Source: an uncultured Prochlorococcus sp.
GTDB lineage: Bacteria > Cyanobacteriota > Cyanobacteriia > PCC-6307 > Cyanobiaceae
Length of the DNA stretch: 64,000 bases
Direction of reading: 5' to 3'
Assembly (NCBI GenBank): GCA_902622705.1
Contig: CACNQT010000004.1
Coordinates: 1 to 64,000, forward strand
A program made the translations under genes and the position numbers. Below, one piece after another: positions 8,227 to 16,781 of this stretch. The notes beneath the pieces are model-generated. The model ran no database searches, was not told the origin of the DNA, and saw nothing but the letters and a program-made list of their open reading frames with translations. The first letter of the stretch is position 1; each line of letters begins with the position of its first letter.

Positions 8227-9813
8227 TTACTCCCACTCAATAGTTCCAGGAGGTTTGCTTGTAATATCAAAAACAACTCTATTTACTAAAATTACTTCAT
8301 TTACTATTCTATTTGAAATTCTCTCCAAAATCTGAAAGGGAATTTTTGACCAGTCTGCTGTCATACCATCTTCACTAGATACACAACGTAAAACTATTGG
8401 CCATGCATAGGTTCTTTTATCACCCATAACTCCTACAGTTTTAACTGGTAGCAATACTGCAAATGCTTGCCAAATATCATTATAAAGACCAGCTTTTTTA
8501 ATTTCCTCTCTCACTATCAAATCTGCATCTCTTAAACAATCGAGTTTTTCATTAGTCACTTCTCCCAAAATTCTTATCGCCAAACCTGGTCCTGGGAATG
8601 GATGCCTTTTTATAATTTCATCCGGCAAACCTAATGCAGTGCCTAATTTTCTGACTTCGTCCTTAAAAAGTTTTCTTAATGGCTCAACTAATTTAAATTG
8701 TAAATCTTTTGGTAATCCGCCCACATTATGATGACTCTTTATTTTTACGGCAATTCTTTCACCTGTTTTGGGATCAATATTAGTACCAGCACTTTCAATA
8801 ACATCAGGATAAAGAGTGCCTTGCGCTAGGTAATGAAAAGGTCCCAATCTATTACTTTCTTCTTCAAATACTCTAATAAATTCTTCCCCAATAATTTTCC
8901 TTTTTTGTTCTGGATCAGTTATTCCCTTTAATTTGGCAATAAACCTTTCCCTAGCGTTGATATATTCAACCTTTATATGAAATTTCTTATCAAAAAAATT
9001 CATCAAAAATTCCGGTTCACCTTTTCTCATGAAACCTTGGTCAATAAACATACATGTCAGCTGGTTTCCAACTGCTTCATTAAGTAAAAAAGCAAGAGTT
9101 GACGAATCAACTCCGCCTGACAAGGCAAGCAAAACTTTCTTGTTGCCAACTTGCTCTTTTATCCTGGGAATTGTTTCTTCTAAGAAGGTTTCTGTTGTCC
9201 AATCAGCAACACAAGAAGAGATTTTATAAACAAAATTTTTAATGACCGTCATCCCATACTCTGAATGAATAACTTCAGGATGAAATTGTACACCAAATAA
9301 TTTCTTTCTTTCATTTGAAATTGCTGCATGGAGTGTGTTCTCTGTATGAGCAATTTTATTAAATCCATCAGGCAAACAATTAATTGAATCGCCATGACTC
9401 ATCCACATTATTGATTTATCCTCTACATCACAAAGAAGTTCACATTCTAAGTCTATATTTATTGGTGCTCTACCATACTCAGCTTTTTTTGTAGCTGAAG
9501 AAACAGAACCTCCAAGTTCTTTGACCATTAATTGCATTCCGTAGCATATTCCCAGCACAGGAATGCCTAAATCAAAAATTTTCTTATCACATTTAGGTGA
9601 ATTTTGGTCATATACAGAATTTGGGCCCCCACTCAAAATTATCCCTTTGGGATTAATATTAAGAATATCCTCAATTGAAATACAGTTACTTACTACAAGA
9701 GAAAAAACATTAGTTTCCCTTATTCTTCTTGCAATTAATTCAGAATATTGAGATCCAAAATCTAAAATTAATATTGAAGGATCTCGTTCTTTTTTTAAAG
9801 ATGTTTGACTCAT
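8227..9813 (-). CDS. guaA: GMP synthase (glutamine-hydrolysing)
   Basis: Converts XMP, glutamine and ATP to GMP in the last step of guanine nucleotide synthesis. The 528-residue length is normal for the fused form. N-terminal class I glutamine amidotransferase domain with [15 protein letters not shown], the Cys nucleophile in [10 protein letters not shown] and the His/Glu pair in FGVQFHPEV; then the ATP-pyrophosphatase domain with the PP-loop [11 protein letters not shown] (about residue 230), and a C-terminal dimerisation domain with [13 protein letters not shown] and [10 protein letters not shown] at the very end. It is preceded by cbiD (48 bases) and followed by the nuclease gene (31 or more bases) on the same strand. 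Confidence 0.98.
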   Translation of the reverse strand: MSQTSLKKERDPSILILDFGSQYSELIARRIRETNVFSLVVSNCISIEDILNINPKGIILSGGPNSVYDQNSPKCDKKIFDLGIPVLGICYGMQLMVKELGGSVSSATKKAEYGRAPINIDLECELLCDVEDKSIMWMSHGDSINCLPDGFNKIAHTENTLHAAISNERKKLFGVQFHPEVIHSEYGMTVIKNFVYKISSCVADWTTETFLEETIPRIKEQVGNKKVLLALSGGVDSSTLAFLLNEAVGNQLTCMFIDQGFMRKGEPEFLMNFFDKKFHIKVEYINARERFIAKLKGITDPEQKRKIIGEEFIRVFEEESNRLGPFHYLAQGTLYPDVIESAGTNIDPKTGERIAVKIKSHHNVGGLPKDLQFKLVEPLRKLFKDEVRKLGTALGLPDEIIKRHPFPGPGLAIRILGEVTNEKLDCLRDADLIVREEIKKAGLYNDIWQAFAVLLPVKTVGVMGDKRTYAWPIVLRCVSSEDGMTADWSKIPFQILERISNRIVNEVILVNRVVFDITSKPPGTIEWE

Positions 9814-9861
9814 GATTAAAAGTTAGCTCAATTTATTTCCAAAAGCATATTCAATCAAAAA

Positions 9862-10980
9862 TTAATCTCCTTGAAAATAAGAAATATAATTATTCCCCTT
9901 ATTTCCCGACCACCTAATTTTCCTTTTTCTGTCAAAAATGATTGATGCAATTTCCATATCTGTTTTTACATACCTATTAACATAATCATAAGAACGCCTT
10001 TCAATAGTATTTGATAAATTTTGGAATAATTTCTCAGCTATAGATTTATTAAATCTTTCAAGAAGTAATAAAGCATCTTCAAGAGTTTGTAATTGAGATA
10101 ATTTAAATATTATTTCAGATGGAACTTTTTCTTTAACGGCTAAATAAACGAGAATCTCTATTCTTCCATCAGCTAAATGATTATGTGTATGAAAAATTCC
10201 GCCTGCTAATTTAATTAATTTCCCATGATAACCAAAAAGAATTACAGTTTTAACATTTTTTATTGCAGCATCAACTATTAGGGGTCCAATCCAATTACCA
10301 ACTTTTATAATTGGCAACCTAACATTACAAGTTTTTGCCAAATTTAAGCCATTTTCACCAATAACAAAAACAACTTCCCCTTTGAAATCATTTTTAGTCA
10401 AATTCTCTAGTTTTGTTTTAGCTTCCTCTAATTGATCAGGTGAAGCACTCGAATAAGTCTCTGCAGAAGTTCCAATAATAGATAATCCATCAACAATACC
10501 AAATGACTTGTTACTAGTTCTTTCTGCTAAAAACTCCCCATTTGGGAAAACAATTTCTAAATTCAAAGTAAAACCCTTCGGAATAATATCCAACAAATTT
10601 TCATATAAAACTTCTTTAGCAAAATCAGAAATGCATAATGCTGATGTTTTCTCGTAGATACCTACTCCAGATCCTGCAATAATTTTAATTGGATTTGTTG
10701 GTAATGTATTATTAAAGGAAATTTTTTCTAAAGAAGCTATTGTCCATATTTCTAAGTTTTGAGTAATGTCAAGATCTAAGCCAGAATTTGCAAAAGAAAT
10801 TCCTAATGCATGCGAATCACCTTTAAGTAAACCAACAGAATGAATCTTGAGTTTTACTTCTTTTTTTTCATTAGGAATTTTTAGTATTTCATAATTCTCA
10901 AATGGCAAACCTACAAGTTTTTTTAATGCCGATCTAGCGGCTGCCGCAACCCACAAAGGTAAAGAAAATCCTTTTTTCAA
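9862..10980 (-). CDS. cbiD: Cobalt-precorrin-5B C1-methyltransferase CbiD
   Basis: CbiD of corrin ring synthesis, acting at the cobalt-precorrin-5B C1-methylation step of the early-cobalt (oxygen-independent) B12 route. The 372-residue protein has the family's landmarks: N-terminal SLPLWVAAAARSALKKL (the usual T-T-G-x-C-A-A-A-A-like opening is replaced here by LPLWVAAAA), GSGVGIYEKTSALCISDFAKE where other CbiD proteins have G.G.GVVT, and GYHGKLIKLAGGIFHTHNHLADGR, a strong CbiD signature near residues 255-280. Presence of this route in an oxygenic phototroph is normal for picocyanobacteria, which make pseudocobalamin. It is 48 bases upstream of guaA and divergent from the aminotransferase gene, with only 60 bases between starts. 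Confidence 0.88.
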   Translation of the reverse strand: MKKGFSLPLWVAAAARSALKKLVGLPFENYEILKIPNEKKEVKLKIHSVGLLKGDSHALGISFANSGLDLDITQNLEIWTIASLEKISFNNTLPTNPIKIIAGSGVGIYEKTSALCISDFAKEVLYENLLDIIPKGFTLNLEIVFPNGEFLAERTSNKSFGIVDGLSIIGTSAETYSSASPDQLEEAKTKLENLTKNDFKGEVVFVIGENGLNLAKTCNVRLPIIKVGNWIGPLIVDAAIKNVKTVILFGYHGKLIKLAGGIFHTHNHLADGRIEILVYLAVKEKVPSEIIFKLSQLQTLEDALLLLERFNKSIAEKLFQNLSNTIERRSYDYVNRYVKTDMEIASIIFDRKRKIRWSGNKGNNYISYFQGD

Positions 10981-11040
10981 ATCAAGTAATTGAAAAATAT
11001 ATAATGAGAACTAATCTAAGAATGACCTATTTAACAAAAA

Positions 11041-12204
11041 GTGGCCATACAACAAAAATTATCATTGATGATTCCTGGACCCACACCAGTTCCAGAAAAA
11101 GTTTTACAAGCATTAGGTAAGCATCCAATAGGCCATCGCAGCAAAGAATTCCAAGTTCTCGTAGAAAGTACTACGAAAAATTTACAGTGGCTTCATCAAA
11201 CTGAAAATGATGTTCTAACAATTACTGGTAGTGGAACTGCAGCAATGGAAGCTGGAATAATAAATACTTTAAGTAAAGGGGATAAAGTTATCTGTGGGGA
11301 GAATGGAAAATTTGGTGAAAGATGGGTAAAAGTTGCTAAAGAATTTGGGTTAGAAGTCATAAAAATTGAATCCAAATGGGGAACTCCGCTTAATCCAGAA
11401 GAATTCAAAAAAATATTAGAAGAAGATCATAACAAAGAAATAAAGGCAGTAATTTTGACTCATTCTGAAACCTCGACAGGTACAATTAATGATCTTGAAA
11501 CTATCAGTTCGTATATACGTGAACACAAAACAGCGTTGTCAATTGTTGACTGCGTCACAAGTCTTGGAGCTTGCAATGTACCGGTGGATGAATGGCAATT
11601 AGATATCGTTGCTTCAGGATCACAAAAAGGATATATGATACCGCCTGGACTCAGCTTCATATCAATGAGTCAAAAAGCATGGGAAGCTTCAGAGGAATCT
11701 AATCTACCAAAATTTTATTTAAATTTAAAATCTTACAAAAAAAGTCTTTTGAGTAACAGTAACCCATACACTCCTGCAGTAAATTTGATTTTTGCTCTAG
11801 ATGAATCTTTAAAAATGATGAGGGAAGAAGGATTAGAGAATATTTTTCTTAGACATAAAAAACATAAATTAGCAATGAGTAATGCAGCAAAAGCTTTAAA
11901 CCTTAAATTGTTTGCTAATGAAGGATACTTAAGCCCTTCAATTACAGCAATAGAGACTGGAGAAATGGATGCTGAAGAATTTAGAAAAACTATAAAAAAT
12001 AAGTTTGATATTTTACTTGCTGGTGGTCAAGATCATTTAAAAGGAAAGATATTTAGAGTGGGCCACTTAGGTTATGTGAATGACAGAGATATGATTACAG
12101 TAATTTCAGCTATTAGTAATACACTTCTTGATTTAGGAAAAATAACTGCTCAACAAGCCGGAGAAGCATTAGTAATCGCATCTAAATATCTTAAAACAAG
12201 TTAA
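11041..12204 (+). CDS. Class V alanine/serine-glyoxylate aminotransferase family protein
   Basis: PLP-dependent class V aminotransferase of the serine/alanine-glyoxylate aminotransferase family, the family often labelled soluble hydrogenase small subunit in cyanobacteria from an old misassignment. Visible: MIPGPTPVPEKVLQALGKHPIGHRS at the N-terminus, the PLP-phosphate segment TGSGTAAMEA, the pyridine-binding IVDCVTSLGA, and the PLP-lysine in SGSQKGYMIPPG (about residue 200). The likely role is glyoxylate amination in photorespiratory 2-phosphoglycolate metabolism. The start is a GTG at 11041; the preceding frame is closed by a stop. It converges tail-to-tail with the 65-residue gene one base downstream. 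Which amino donor it prefers cannot be read from sequence. Confidence 0.9.
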   Translation: MAIQQKLSLMIPGPTPVPEKVLQALGKHPIGHRSKEFQVLVESTTKNLQWLHQTENDVLTITGSGTAAMEAGIINTLSKGDKVICGENGKFGERWVKVAKEFGLEVIKIESKWGTPLNPEEFKKILEEDHNKEIKAVILTHSETSTGTINDLETISSYIREHKTALSIVDCVTSLGACNVPVDEWQLDIVASGSQKGYMIPPGLSFISMSQKAWEASEESNLPKFYLNLKSYKKSLLSNSNPYTPAVNLIFALDESLKMMREEGLENIFLRHKKHKLAMSNAAKALNLKLFANEGYLSPSITAIETGEMDAEEFRKTIKNKFDILLAGGQDHLKGKIFRVGHLGYVNDRDMITVISAISNTLLDLGKITAQQAGEALVIASKYLKTS

Positions 12205-12205
12205 T

Positions 12206-12403
12206 TTAAGTCCCTGGCTCTTCAACATTTCCACCTAATTCAACAATCTTTTTTCTAAGAGTAATTGATTTTTTTTCATCTCCCTTAGTTTGAGCAATTG
12301 CTAGAGCAAACTCTAATTTTTCCAGCTGATGACCACCCTCAAAAAAAGATAATTTTTTCTTTAAAGGGCTTCTATTAGATTTGTATGAAATTTGTGAAGT
12401 CAT
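12206..12403 (-). CDS. Small hypothetical protein (65 residues)
   Basis: A 65-residue basic protein of unknown function, MTSQISYKSNRSPLKKK at the start, a likely helix-turn-helix pair (LEKLEFALAIAQTKGDEKKSITLRKKIVELGGN) and an acidic-proline tail. No membrane segment and no cysteine. It converges with the aminotransferase gene, the two stop codons being separated by one base. The helical hairpin with regular hydrophobic spacing and the lack of an antisense alternative make it a plausible gene. I do not recognise the family. Confidence 0.6.
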   Translation of the reverse strand: MTSQISYKSNRSPLKKKLSFFEGGHQLEKLEFALAIAQTKGDEKKSITLRKKIVELGGNVEEPGT

Positions 12404-12536
12404 AAAAATTTATGCTTTGTTTATTATTATGCCAACAAATGGGGACATTACGAGAGAAAAACAAAAATATAATTTGACTATAAACCCAAGCAAAAAAAAA
12501 TCTTTCTAAGATAATTTCCAAACATCTATTAAATTT

Positions 12537-13049
12537 ATGCCAAACATAAATCTTATCTATTATCTAATTGCGGGTGGAATGTTTGGGGCTTTAGCTCTAA
12601 AAACAGGTATACCCGCAGCTCCTCTTGCTGGTGCCTTAATAGGTGCAAGCATTCTTAGCATCAGTGGCAAAGTAGACATCGCAGATTGGCCGATTGGCAC
12701 AAGAACAATATTAGAAATTGGAATTGGGACAGTTATTGGCACATCTTTAACTAAAGACTCTTTAGTTGACCTACAAAGCTTATGGAGGCCAGCTATCCTA
12801 ATAACTTTTACTTTAGTAATTACAGGATTAGCTATTGGATTATGGACGAGCAGATTACTAAATATAGATGTAATAACAACAATTCTAGGGGCAGCGCCAG
12901 GTGGTATTAGCGGCATGAGTCTTGTGGGTTCAGAATATGGAGTAGGCGCTGCAGTAGCAACTCTGCACGCTGTAAGGTTGATTACTGTGCTTCTAATTCT
13001 TCCCTTAGTAGTTAAATGTTTGAACTTATTTGGAGTGATAAAATCTTAA
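12537..13049 (+). CDS. AbrB-family (PF05145 type) integral membrane protein
   Basis: A 170-residue, strongly hydrophobic protein resembling one repeat unit of the AbrB/ammonia-monooxygenase-like membrane family (Pfam AbrB, PF05145, unrelated to the DNA-binding AbrB). Five to six membrane segments can be seen; glycine-rich turns include GTVIGTSLTKDSL and the conserved TILGAAPGGISGMSLVG near residues 114-130, the family signature, followed by AVATLHAVRLI. Full-length family members of other bacteria are about 350 residues with two such halves; this is a half-length form, as is common in cyanobacteria. Function is unknown. It stands alone on the plus strand after a 133-base spacer. Confidence 0.8.
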   Translation: MPNINLIYYLIAGGMFGALALKTGIPAAPLAGALIGASILSISGKVDIADWPIGTRTILEIGIGTVIGTSLTKDSLVDLQSLWRPAILITFTLVITGLAIGLWTSRLLNIDVITTILGAAPGGISGMSLVGSEYGVGAAVATLHAVRLITVLLILPLVVKCLNLFGVIKS

Positions 13050-13106
13050 ACTCATATAGACATATTCTCTATAAAAGATATTTTTAAATAGCACCAAAAA
13101 AATTTA

Positions 13107-13517
13107 ATGCAAAGATTCAAGCGTGAAAAACTTATATTACTATTTTTTGGAATTTTTACTCCCTTTTTTCTTACGGATTCAAAAGTAAATGCAAGTTCAT
13201 TTGGAGCAGAAATATTTTGTACCATGAGAGATGGCGGAAACGATCATGAAAGCAGTTGGGAGGCAGCATATACCTACATAAAAAAACAAAAAGGAGGAAT
13301 TTTCAAAGTCTCACCTATACGAGCTGCATCACAAATTACTGAAACAGTTATAAGAGAAAGTGAAAAATTTAGGTATTGTGTTAAATACTTAGATAATCTT
13401 CATCCAAATAGAAAACTTGAAAGAGATTTACAAAAAGAAGAAAAAAGAAAAGAAAAAGAATTAGAAGAAACTGAAGAAATGTTTACAGATGAAATCATTG
13501 ACCGATATAGCTATTAG
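13107..13517 (+). CDS. Predicted exported small protein with charged C-terminal tail
   Basis: A 136-residue protein of unknown function. The first 30 residues look like a Sec signal peptide: basic MQRFKREK, a hydrophobic core LILLFFGIFTPFFL and a plausible cleavage after VNA. The mature part has just two cysteines, in EIFCTMRDGG and RYCVKYL, which could form one disulphide, and a C-terminal tail of alternating Lys and Glu (about residues 108-125) likely to be a helix. It follows the AbrB-family gene by 57 bases in the same direction. Coding is supported by the organised signal-mature-tail structure. Confidence 0.7.
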   Translation: MQRFKREKLILLFFGIFTPFFLTDSKVNASSFGAEIFCTMRDGGNDHESSWEAAYTYIKKQKGGIFKVSPIRAASQITETVIRESEKFRYCVKYLDNLHPNRKLERDLQKEEKRKEKELEETEEMFTDEIIDRYSY

Positions 13518-13539
13518 TTAAACCATTGAGTTTTTACTT

Positions 13540-13576
13540 TTTAATTATTTTGTAATAGTTTAATTGTTTTGTAATA
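13540..13576. repeat. Tandem 18-base direct repeat (two copies, 19-base period)
   Basis: Two copies of tttaattnttttgtaata at 13540-13557 and 13559-13576 differ at one base and are spaced by a single base. They lie in the 183-base spacer after the exported protein gene and before the HNH gene, 11 bases before a 14-base palindrome. A nearly two-turn period puts both copies on the same face of the helix, as for paired protein-binding sites. No binding protein can be named. Confidence 0.55.
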
Positions 13577-13586
13577 AAATTTATTT

Positions 13587-13600
13587 TGTATCTAGATACA
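13587..13600. promoter_or_regulatory. Perfect 14-base palindrome, candidate operator
   Basis: TGTATCTAGATACA is its own reverse complement. It lies 101 bases upstream of the HNH gene start and 70 bases after the exported-protein gene stop, next to the tandem repeat. There is no following T-run within ten bases, and a palindrome without a loop makes a poor terminator, so a dimeric-protein binding site is more likely. In a 30% GC genome AT-rich palindromes arise by chance, though a perfect 14-mer in a 183-base spacer is uncommon. Confidence 0.4.
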
Positions 13601-13700
13601 CTAAATTAAAATTTGAAAGGCAAATTTTAAGTAAAACAAGATAAATAAATATTGACTTTTAACATTTTCAAGCCATTATTTATTTAACTAAATAGTCTGA

Positions 13701-14102
13701 ATGCATATCAATGATGCGGTGTTTTTAGAGGATTTATGTCCGAAATTCAGATTAAGACAATGGCGAAAGTCAATTCATAAATTTACGGGAAAAAGTTGTA
13801 TATATTGCGGAAAACCATCTGAATCTATTGACCATGTTTTACCACGTAGCCAAGGTGGCTTAAGTATCACTGAAAACTGCGTGCCAGCATGTCTTTCTTG
13901 TAATGGCGATAAATCAGATGCAAATGCTCTGTACTGGTACAGAAGGCAAAAATTTTATGATCCAAGAAGAGCAATGGCTATAAGAGCCTGGTTAGAAGGA
14001 GATTTAAGATTAGCTATAAGATTGTTGCAATGGGCTAATCCTAAATTTAAAGCAAGTAAAAATAATTATGAAACAGATGAATCAAAATACAAAGCAGCCT
14101 AA
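13701..14102 (+). CDS. HNH endonuclease family protein
   Basis: A 133-residue protein with a complete HNH nuclease fold in residues 30-75: zinc knuckle C-I-Y-C (SCIYCGKPSESIDH), the catalytic His in IDHVLPRSQGG, Asn in ENCVPAC and the second knuckle CLSCNGDKSD. The C-terminal third is rich in Arg and Trp (RRAMAIRAWLEGDLRLAIRLL) and could bind nucleic acid. Free-standing HNH proteins of this kind occur in many cyanobacteria; the substrate is unknown, and nothing around it suggests an intron, intein or restriction system. The stop codon directly abuts the stop of the convergent small membrane protein gene. Confidence 0.86.
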   Translation: MHINDAVFLEDLCPKFRLRQWRKSIHKFTGKSCIYCGKPSESIDHVLPRSQGGLSITENCVPACLSCNGDKSDANALYWYRRQKFYDPRRAMAIRAWLEGDLRLAIRLLQWANPKFKASKNNYETDESKYKAA

Positions 14103-14333
14103 TTACAAAACATTACATATTTTTCTGGAGTTATAACTCTCACAAATATTTCCCAATTCTCGTGGCGAATCTGGGAATATTAAAATTGTAGAAAATGAAA
14201 TGAAGAGAATAAATAATTTTTGGTAGAATTTAGAACTAACTAAACTGATTTCTTTTTCAATTAAACGAATATAACTTTTGCTAGTGCAGTAAGTTTTTGA
14301 TTTTAAAATAGGTTTAACAGTTGTCTTCATCAT
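14103..14333 (-). CDS. Small membrane-anchored hypothetical protein with C-terminal Cys pair
   Basis: A 76-residue protein with a basic N-terminus (MMKTTVKPILKSK), one hydrophobic segment (KLFILFISFSTILIF, about residues 39-53) and a C-terminal motif ICESYNSRKICNVL with two cysteines nine apart. From memory, short picocyanobacterial proteins with a similar C-x(n)-YNS-x(n)-C ending exist, but I cannot name a family. I start at an internal ATG (14333) because the first in-frame ATG at 14345 would leave only 20 bases to the divergent epimerase gene, too little for two promoters. The stop abuts that of the HNH gene. Confidence 0.55.
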   Translation of the reverse strand: MMKTTVKPILKSKTYCTSKSYIRLIEKEISLVSSKFYQKLFILFISFSTILIFPDSPRELGNICESYNSRKICNVL

Positions 14334-14365
14334 GAAATAATACATATGTACTACTTTATCATCCT

Positions 14366-15250
14366 ATGAAAAGTTCAGCAAGTTCACTAAATATTAAAAA
14401 AAAATTTTTAATCTTTGGGTGTGGTTTTAGCGGAAGTTTCTTTGCTAAAACCATAAGGCAACTAGGTTGTACTGCTTTAACAAGTTCGAGATCTAAAAAC
14501 AAAGATCCAAATAGTTTTGTTTTTGACAGTGAGAACAGAATAATTCCTGATGAAAAAATTTTTGATGAAGTCACGCATATTCTTAGTTGCATACCTCCCG
14601 ATAAACATGGAAATGATCCAGTATTAAAAAGTCTTAAAAATAAGCTAAAAAGTCTATCCCTTGAATGGGTTGGATACTTATCTACCACAGGAGTATATGG
14701 GGACACGAAAGGTCATTGGGTTTCTGAACTTGACCCACCCAACCCTTTTCAAAATAGAAGTCAAAGGAGATTAAATTGCGAAAAAGAATGGATTGAATCG
14801 GGTTTACCTGTACAAATTTTTAGGTTACCAGGTATTTATGGACCTGGAAGATCAACCTTTGAAGCAATACAAAACAAAAATATTCGCGTTATTTCGAAAA
14901 AAAATCAGGTTTTTTCGAGAATTCATGTTGCTGACATTACCAATGCAATAATCTTTCTATTACAAAATAAAGATTCATTAAAATTTCACCAGATTATTAA
15001 CATTGCAGATGATGAACCCTGTTCTCAAATAGAAGTTATTCAATATTGCTATGATTTACTTGGTTTAAAAATGCCAAAGCCAATATTATTTGAAGAAGCA
15101 AAAGAGGAATTATCGCCTATTGCTCAATCCTTTTGGATGGAAAATAGAAGAATTTCTAATAAACTTTTATGCGAAACACTTGGATATAAACTAATCTATA
15201 AAAACTTTAAGATAGGCTTAAAAAATTGCTATTTGAATAGTAAAAAATAA
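14366..15250 (+). CDS. NAD(P)-dependent epimerase/dehydratase-like protein (YeeZ type)
   Basis: Rossmann-fold protein of the extended short-chain dehydrogenase superfamily, 294 residues. The dinucleotide-binding loop is FGCGFSGSFFAKTI (GxGxxG) at residues 18-31, STTGVYGDTKG (about 112-122) matches the ST.GVYG strand of YeeZ-type proteins, and IFRLPGIYGPGRS follows. The usual catalytic YxxxK is not in its normal place: the region after VYG reads QNRSQRRLNCEKEWI, with R in place of Y, as in other atypical YeeZ-like members, so catalysis is doubtful. It is 13 bases upstream of pdxA and probably co-transcribed. Confidence 0.8.
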   Translation: MKSSASSLNIKKKFLIFGCGFSGSFFAKTIRQLGCTALTSSRSKNKDPNSFVFDSENRIIPDEKIFDEVTHILSCIPPDKHGNDPVLKSLKNKLKSLSLEWVGYLSTTGVYGDTKGHWVSELDPPNPFQNRSQRRLNCEKEWIESGLPVQIFRLPGIYGPGRSTFEAIQNKNIRVISKKNQVFSRIHVADITNAIIFLLQNKDSLKFHQIINIADDEPCSQIEVIQYCYDLLGLKMPKPILFEEAKEELSPIAQSFWMENRRISNKLLCETLGYKLIYKNFKIGLKNCYLNSKK

Positions 15251-15263
15251 ATTTAAAAAATTT

Positions 15264-16298
15264 ATGAATTTTCAGAATACGAATAATAATTTTAAAATAG
15301 TACTGAGTGTAGGAGATGAGTCTGGAATAGGCCCTGAAATAACTTTAAAAGCTCTTTGTTCAAACGAGATACCAAAAAATATTGATTTCATATTAGTTGG
15401 TTCCAAAAAAAATCTTCAAAAAACGTATAAAAAACTTAGATCTTTAGGAATAGAAAATCTTGCAAATCCTAAAAATCTCAAGATTCATGATCTCGAAATT
15501 TCGTCATCTAGTGATGAATCGAAATCAAGTTATGGAAATTCAAGTTTTTTTTATCTAACAAAAGCAATTGCAATCGTAAAAAAATATCCTAATTCCGCAC
15601 TAGTAACTGGACCTATTTGCAAGAAATCATGGTCACTAGCAGGTCATCACTTCTCTGGTCAAACTGAAGTATTAGCAAAATCGTGTGGAGTAAAAAATGT
15701 TGGAATGTTATTCACAGCGAAATCTCCAATTACAGGATGGCGATTCAATACATTACTAGCTACCACCCACATAGCTCTTCGTGAGGTGCCCAAGAAATTA
15801 ACTCCAAAATTAATCCACTCTAAATTAGATCTTTTCAAAGATTTTTGTAATACCTATATTGATAGACCTATTTTAAAAGTTGCGGGATTAAATCCTCATG
15901 CTGGGGAAGAAGGGATTTTGGGTAATGAAGAGAAAGATTGGCTGAATAATGCATTGATTGCTTGGAATGAAAAAAATAGAGATATTCAATTGTTAGGACC
16001 TTTGTCACCAGATAGTTGCTGGAATTCTTCTGCCAAAGCTTGGACAAACAAAGATGCAGATAGACATGATGGCATTCTTGCTATGTATCATGATCAAGGT
16101 CTAATACCAATGAAAGTTATAGCCCTTAATTACTCAGTAAATACAACAATAGGTTTGCCTTTTATAAGAACATCTCCAGACCATGGAACGGGATTTGATA
16201 TCTCTGGCAAAGGAATAGCTCAATGCCAAAGCATGATTGAGGCTATAAAAGCTGCCATAGAATTGAATAAAAATTCAAGACTGCTTAACACGCATTAA
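15264..16298 (+). CDS. pdxA: 4-hydroxythreonine-4-phosphate dehydrogenase
   Basis: PdxA oxidises 4-phosphohydroxy-L-threonine in the DXP-dependent pyridoxal phosphate pathway. The 344-residue protein starts with VGDESGIGPEITLKAL and carries the three metal-binding histidines in ATTHIALREV, GLNPHAGEEG and MYHDQGLIPMK, plus FIRTSPDHGTGFDISGKG near the C-terminus, all hallmarks of the family. It follows the epimerase-like gene by 13 bases. Its last 24 bases overlap the end of accB on the other strand. Confidence 0.97.
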   Translation: MNFQNTNNNFKIVLSVGDESGIGPEITLKALCSNEIPKNIDFILVGSKKNLQKTYKKLRSLGIENLANPKNLKIHDLEISSSSDESKSSYGNSSFFYLTKAIAIVKKYPNSALVTGPICKKSWSLAGHHFSGQTEVLAKSCGVKNVGMLFTAKSPITGWRFNTLLATTHIALREVPKKLTPKLIHSKLDLFKDFCNTYIDRPILKVAGLNPHAGEEGILGNEEKDWLNNALIAWNEKNRDIQLLGPLSPDSCWNSSAKAWTNKDADRHDGILAMYHDQGLIPMKVIALNYSVNTTIGLPFIRTSPDHGTGFDISGKGIAQCQSMIEAIKAAIELNKNSRLLNTH

Positions 16299-16781
16299 AA
16301 CTTGACCAAATTCAACTGGCGTTCCATTTTCAACAAGGATCTCAACTATTTCAGCATTAAATTCAGATTCAATTTCATTCATTAACTTCATAGCTTCCAA
16401 AATACAAATAGTTTGACCGACCTTAACATTGTTTCCTACTTCAACGAATGGCTCCTCCCCAGGTGCCGCAGCCCTATAAAAGGTGCCGACCATAGGAGAT
16501 ATAATTTCAGTAAGATCTGAGCGCCCAGGAGGGGCTACCTGAGGTATATCAGGCTCATTAACGATTGAAACATTATCATTGATTGATTTTTGATTAGTAA
16601 TTGTTTGGCTATCATATGAGGCATTGGAAACTAAATTTTTGGTAACTTCGTTCCGGTCATATAAATTACGTTTTATTTCGAGTTTAAAATCTTCTCCCTC
16701 TAGTGAGAATTCTTGAATATCGCTTGAAGAGATTTTCTCTATTAAGCGATTTAAGTCTTCATGATCTAATTTCATAGCCAT
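16275..16781 (-). CDS. accB: Biotin carboxyl carrier protein of acetyl-CoA carboxylase
   Basis: BCCP carries the biotin that shuttles CO2 in the first step of fatty-acid synthesis. The 168-residue protein has an N-terminal helical domain (residues 1-40), a Ser/Asn/Pro-rich linker (about 50-85) and a C-terminal biotinyl domain with SPMVGTFYRAAAPGEEPFV and the biotinylation site EAMKLMNE (Lys near 132). Its ATG overlaps the stop codon of efp (TAATG), so the two are translationally coupled; the efp-accB pair is a common cyanobacterial and bacterial arrangement. The 3' end overlaps pdxA by 24 bases. Confidence 0.98.
   Translation of the reverse strand: MAMKLDHEDLNRLIEKISSSDIQEFSLEGEDFKLEIKRNLYDRNEVTKNLVSNASYDSQTITNQKSINDNVSIVNEPDIPQVAPPGRSDLTEIISPMVGTFYRAAAPGEEPFVEVGNNVKVGQTICILEAMKLMNEIESEFNAEIVEILVENGTPVEFGQVLMRVKQS

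Noticed and set aside
12560..12916. 118-residue minus-strand frame opposite the AbrB-family gene
   Set aside because: Entirely antisense to a protein with clear membrane-family motifs; its translation is proline/isoleucine-rich without domain character.
14366..15250. GDP-sugar or UDP-glucose epimerase assignment for the SDR-like gene
   Set aside because: Lacks the YxxxK active-site pair in its usual place; it matches YeeZ-type proteins better, so a specific sugar substrate is not claimed.
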